NCBI GenBank assembly: GCA_946894095.1
Contig: OX335655.1
Location: 13,640,001 to 13,704,000 of the forward strand
Length of the DNA stretch: 64,000 bases
DNA from: Incurvaria masculella
Lineage: Eukaryota > Arthropoda > Insecta > Lepidoptera > Incurvariidae
Direction of reading: 5' to 3'
Part shown: positions 63,839 to 64,000 of the stretch, in pieces
How positions within the stretch are numbered: position 1 is the stretch's first letter
Layout: the number at the start of each line of letters is the position of its first letter
The notes under the pieces: generated by a model
Database searches by the model: none
Seen by the model: only the letters and a program-made list of their open reading frames with translations
What the model was told of the DNA's origin: nothing
Program-made: the position numbers and the translations under genes

Positions 63839-64000
63839 GATACCTATGTATGATCTCCCTGCGGGTTGTAGTTCCCATACGCTACGCTCTTCATAAGTTC
63901 TTATTGTATGTTTCCGGATGTTTACTCCCTGAATTAATCCATCAAGGAGAAGCTCGGCAGTTATGAATGGGTGGAGTTACTACGTCACGGGAGTGCGATC

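Overview
The window looks like a repeat-dense stretch of an insect genome, most likely a lepidopteran. Three things point that way. It carries a tRNA-headed SINE and a 5S-rRNA-headed SINE that share one body and tail; from memory, such a pair was described in the moth Helicoverpa armigera. It carries many copies of a repeat with a GACG microsatellite core that is common in moth and butterfly DNA. It also has RTE-type, CR1-type and mariner elements typical of that order. The sequence is AT-rich with short isolated CpG-rich patches. I find no complete host gene. The only candidate host exon is a THAP-type zinc-finger start at 53204-53313 followed by a splice donor. The only intact long reading frame is a mariner transposase at 40198-41223.

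Layout. 1-12.9 kb: a 0.5-kb inverted-repeat element (1265-1750), a GACG repeat, SINEs, a foldback element with a 9-bp target duplication (6059-6699), a TTAA-flanked MITE, a 5S-SINE, other MITEs, a tRNA-like sequence, a 154-bp tandem duplication and a possible LTR. 13-24 kb: inverted-repeat MITEs, a MITE carrying a perfect 63-bp hairpin, and a three-layer nest (SINE, then foldback element, then RNase H-bearing LINE) at 20.1-22.2 kb. 24-39.6 kb: more SINEs, GACG repeats, TTAA MITEs and several copies of a family with CACTGAA ends (called H here). 40.0-41.3 kb: the intact mariner. 42.85-52.99 kb: a 10-kb Russian doll. An element ending in GGAGGTC (family O) is split by a 9.6-kb element (B) with about 600-bp inverted arms. 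B encloses two LINEs, a Penelope-like fragment, two opposed RTE fragments, a TTAA MITE, a GACG repeat and a second, broken mariner. 53-64 kb: the THAP-like exon, SINEs split by other insertions, H with two nested MITEs, LINE 3' ends, a hAT-type MITE and others.

How the parts relate. Nothing here forms a pathway; the content is a record of successive insertions. Several repeats occur both empty and filled, so boundaries and target duplications can be read by comparing copies inside this one window (O at 1.3 kb against 42.9 kb; H at 32 kb against 57 kb; the foldback at 6 kb against 20 kb). All comparisons were made by eye, so coordinates of degenerate repeats are approximate.
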